A stretch of 13,710 nucleotides of DNA from NCBI GenBank assembly GCA_017509065.1, contig JAFWQM010000094.1, positions 1 to 13,710 of the forward strand, read 5' to 3'. Origin of the DNA: Clostridia bacterium. Lineage in GTDB: Bacteria > Bacillota_A > Clostridia > Christensenellales > Aristaeellaceae. Below the pieces are notes generated by a model that saw only the letters and a list, made by a program, of their open reading frames with translations, did no database searches and had not been told where the DNA came from. A program made the translations under genes and the position numbers. Below, in pieces: positions 12,631 through 13,710 of this stretch (the first letter of the stretch is position 1; each line of letters opens with the position of its first letter).

Positions 12631-13413
12631 ATGTTTATCAACGAATACGGCAGCAGGGACAATCCGACTATCATTCGCCTGGCACCAATGATGGTGTCTG
12701 GGTCTGACTTATATCAGCTGATGAAGCCACATTTGACAGGCTCCTATCACATCGTCGCACCGGATCAAGGCGGACATGGAAAGGCCGGAGCCTATCAGTC
12801 AGCGGATAATGAGTATGCTTACCTGAAAGGCTTCCTTCTGGAAATCGGCTGTACCGATATCAAACTCGTTTACGGGGCGTCCCTTGGTGTGGCTGTTGCT
12901 TATCGTCTGTTCTTCGACTCGAACTTTTCTGTTCGCCATGCCTGGTTTGATGGTGTGGCGCTGTGCCAGAATGCTCGCTTTGCGGAGTGGTTTACGAAGA
13001 GGCTGTTCCGAAGCCGCAAGAAGAAGCTGGAAAAAACGCATATCGAGGCATCCCCGTCCCTCGTGAAGATGTACGGATATGACTTTGCAAAGATGATGAC
13101 GAAGAATTTTGAACGGATAACGGAAGCTGATATCGACGCCATCTGCCACGCTTGCTGTCATTACGACCTGCGGAAGCTGACCGAAGAGGAGCAGAAGAAG
13201 CTGCATCTGGACTTCGGCGAGAAGGACTGCGACTGGATGTATTCCAAGAAAACGATCCCGATGTACATGCCGAAAGCAGAATTGACGCTTCGACCAGGCT
13301 ATGCTCACTGTGGTTATATGGCCGCCGAGACGGAGAAGTATGTGACCGAGATTGAAGCGTTTATGGGGAGGGCAGATAGGATGAATGCCCTGTTGTTTTC
13401 TTGCTCACTGTGA
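12631..13413 (+). CDS. Alpha/beta hydrolase family protein
   Basis: 260 residues from ATG 12631. An in-frame GTG at 12604 would add nine residues; I prefer 12631 because MFINEYGSRDNPTIIRLAP is the usual opening of this hydrolase group. Alpha/beta hydrolase marks: oxyanion region LAPMMVSG (17-24), APDQGGHGKAG (43-53), nucleophile elbow GASLG with S84 (82-86), and a late histidine in RPGYAHCGYM (H226); the acid is probably an Asp in the FGEKDCDW stretch (195-202). The substrate cannot be told; esterase or lactonase activity is possible. No clear promoter or strong ribosome binding site is visible, and the last dozen residues after EAFM look like non-native read-through to a stop at 13411-13413, so the gene may have lost its regulation and its natural end. 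It is probably flanking DNA, not part of the island. Confidence 0.75.
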   Translation: MFINEYGSRDNPTIIRLAPMMVSGSDLYQLMKPHLTGSYHIVAPDQGGHGKAGAYQSADNEYAYLKGFLLEIGCTDIKLVYGASLGVAVAYRLFFDSNFSVRHAWFDGVALCQNARFAEWFTKRLFRSRKKKLEKTHIEASPSLVKMYGYDFAKMMTKNFERITEADIDAICHACCHYDLRKLTEEEQKKLHLDFGEKDCDWMYSKKTIPMYMPKAELTLRPGYAHCGYMAAETEKYVTEIEAFMGRADRMNALLFSCSL

Positions 13414-13420
13414 GCACCCC

Positions 13421-13456
13421 TATGCACCCCCTATGCACCCCCTAAATGCACCCCCC
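13421..13456. repeat. Short tandem repeat, TATGCACCCCC
   Basis: Two exact 11-bp units (13421-13431, 13432-13442) and a third, altered unit (13443-13456) follow a partial GCACCCC at 13414-13420, directly after the hydrolase stop. Function unknown; a slippage-prone tract or the edge of a mobile element. Confidence 0.7.
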
Positions 13457-13511
13457 AACAGATTGGTCGAAAAGCCAACCGTATTTGAGAACTGGAGTGG
13501 TAAACTAAAAC

Positions 13512-13664
13512 TGGACACGGAGGGGGTAGAAACTGGACACGAGAAATAGTATTCTGGAATGGATACTAGGAAAGTGGACAGTAGTGTTCGAGAAATGGAC
13601 ACATAAGTCAAACCGTGGACAGGGGGAACCACAATGAAGTACACGAAAGATCAAAGGCTGGACA
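13512..13664 (+). repeat. Phased TGGACA boxes at the left end of an IS
   Basis: TGGACA occurs at 13512, 13534, 13575, 13596, 13616 and 13659, all in the same direction, and a degenerate TGGAAT at 13555. Steps are 22, 21, 20, 21, 20 and 43 bp, that is about two DNA turns or a multiple. The array leads into the transposase-like gene at 13634 and is probably a set of transposase binding sites at the element end. Confidence 0.6.
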
Positions 13665-13710
13665 TAGGAAAAAGGATCTATGAAGGCGAGATCAGCAGGT
13701 TTGAGGCGGC
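13634..13710 (+). CDS. IS transposase or its helix-turn-helix subunit, N-terminal fragment
   Basis: ATG 13634 follows AGGGGG and opens 25 codons to the window end: MKYTKDQRLDIGKRIYEGE, then ISRFEAA. A short basic start, a helix ending in IYEGE and then the first turn of a second helix is the typical opening of the helix-turn-helix part of IS3-type transposases (OrfA-like). The catalytic part is outside the window, so the IS family is uncertain. The TGGACA array runs from upstream into the gene. Confidence 0.55.
   Translation, partial: MKYTKDQRLDIGKRIYEGEISRFEA

Overview
The window looks like an accessory island in the chromosome of a Gram-positive anaerobe, most likely a gut or rumen member of the Clostridia. 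The grounds are strong AAGGAGG-type ribosome binding sites, moderately GC-rich genes, BspA-type leucine-rich repeat (LRR) proteins, a zinc-ribbon/Hanks-type Ser/Thr kinase and clostridial-looking insertion sequence (IS) ends. The taxon is inferred from sequence style only; no rRNA or tRNA is present.

Layout. The left edge (1-153) holds the first codons of a leftward IS transposase with its promoter. Next come gene debris: a 5'-truncated nucleotidyltransferase-NADAR fusion (224-895) and a second, 3'-truncated NADAR fragment (885-1094), closed by a terminator. The core island (about 1140-12455) is all rightward: a DUF697-like membrane protein (1230-1709), a 69-residue membrane protein (1811-2020), a second DUF697-like membrane protein (2072-2659), a soluble LRR protein with an unrecognised C-terminal region (2873-4060), a 1073-residue zinc-ribbon/Ser-Thr kinase/transmembrane/LRR receptor-like kinase (4142-7363), a small one-TM protein (7553-7999), a membrane-anchored LRR protein with near-identical 23-residue repeats (8144-9808), a membrane-anchored Hsp70-like ATPase (10023-11960) and a paralogue of the small one-TM protein (11985-12392). 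The right flank has a minus-strand coding remnant, an alpha/beta hydrolase (12631-13413), short tandem repeats, and the left end plus first codons of another IS (from about 13512), with TGGACA boxes repeated about every 21 bp.

The strongest observation is regulatory. Four intergenic regions (1142, 1731, 7415, 9887) carry the same promoter module: a 17-bp dyad close to GTCTACT-N3-AGTAGAC, then a -10 box (TATGCT or TATAAT) at a fixed distance, a G at the predicted start of transcription and a conserved AAGGAAA-like stretch just after it. The dyad centre falls about 41-42 bp before the predicted start, the geometry of a class II activator site, and the dyad overlaps a -35-like TAGACA that is too far (19-20 bp) from the -10. 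These promoters drive the DUF697-like genes, the small one-TM gene behind the kinase, and the Hsp70 operon. The two LRR genes instead have ordinary TTGNNN-17-TATAAT promoters; the kinase probably reads from the first of these.

Interpretation (inference): this is a co-regulated, membrane-centred signalling or envelope-stress system, with an LRR ectodomain kinase, an Hsp70-like ATPase facing the membrane, two copies of an unknown one-TM partner and two copies of a DUF697-like membrane protein. I do not recognise it as a named system.
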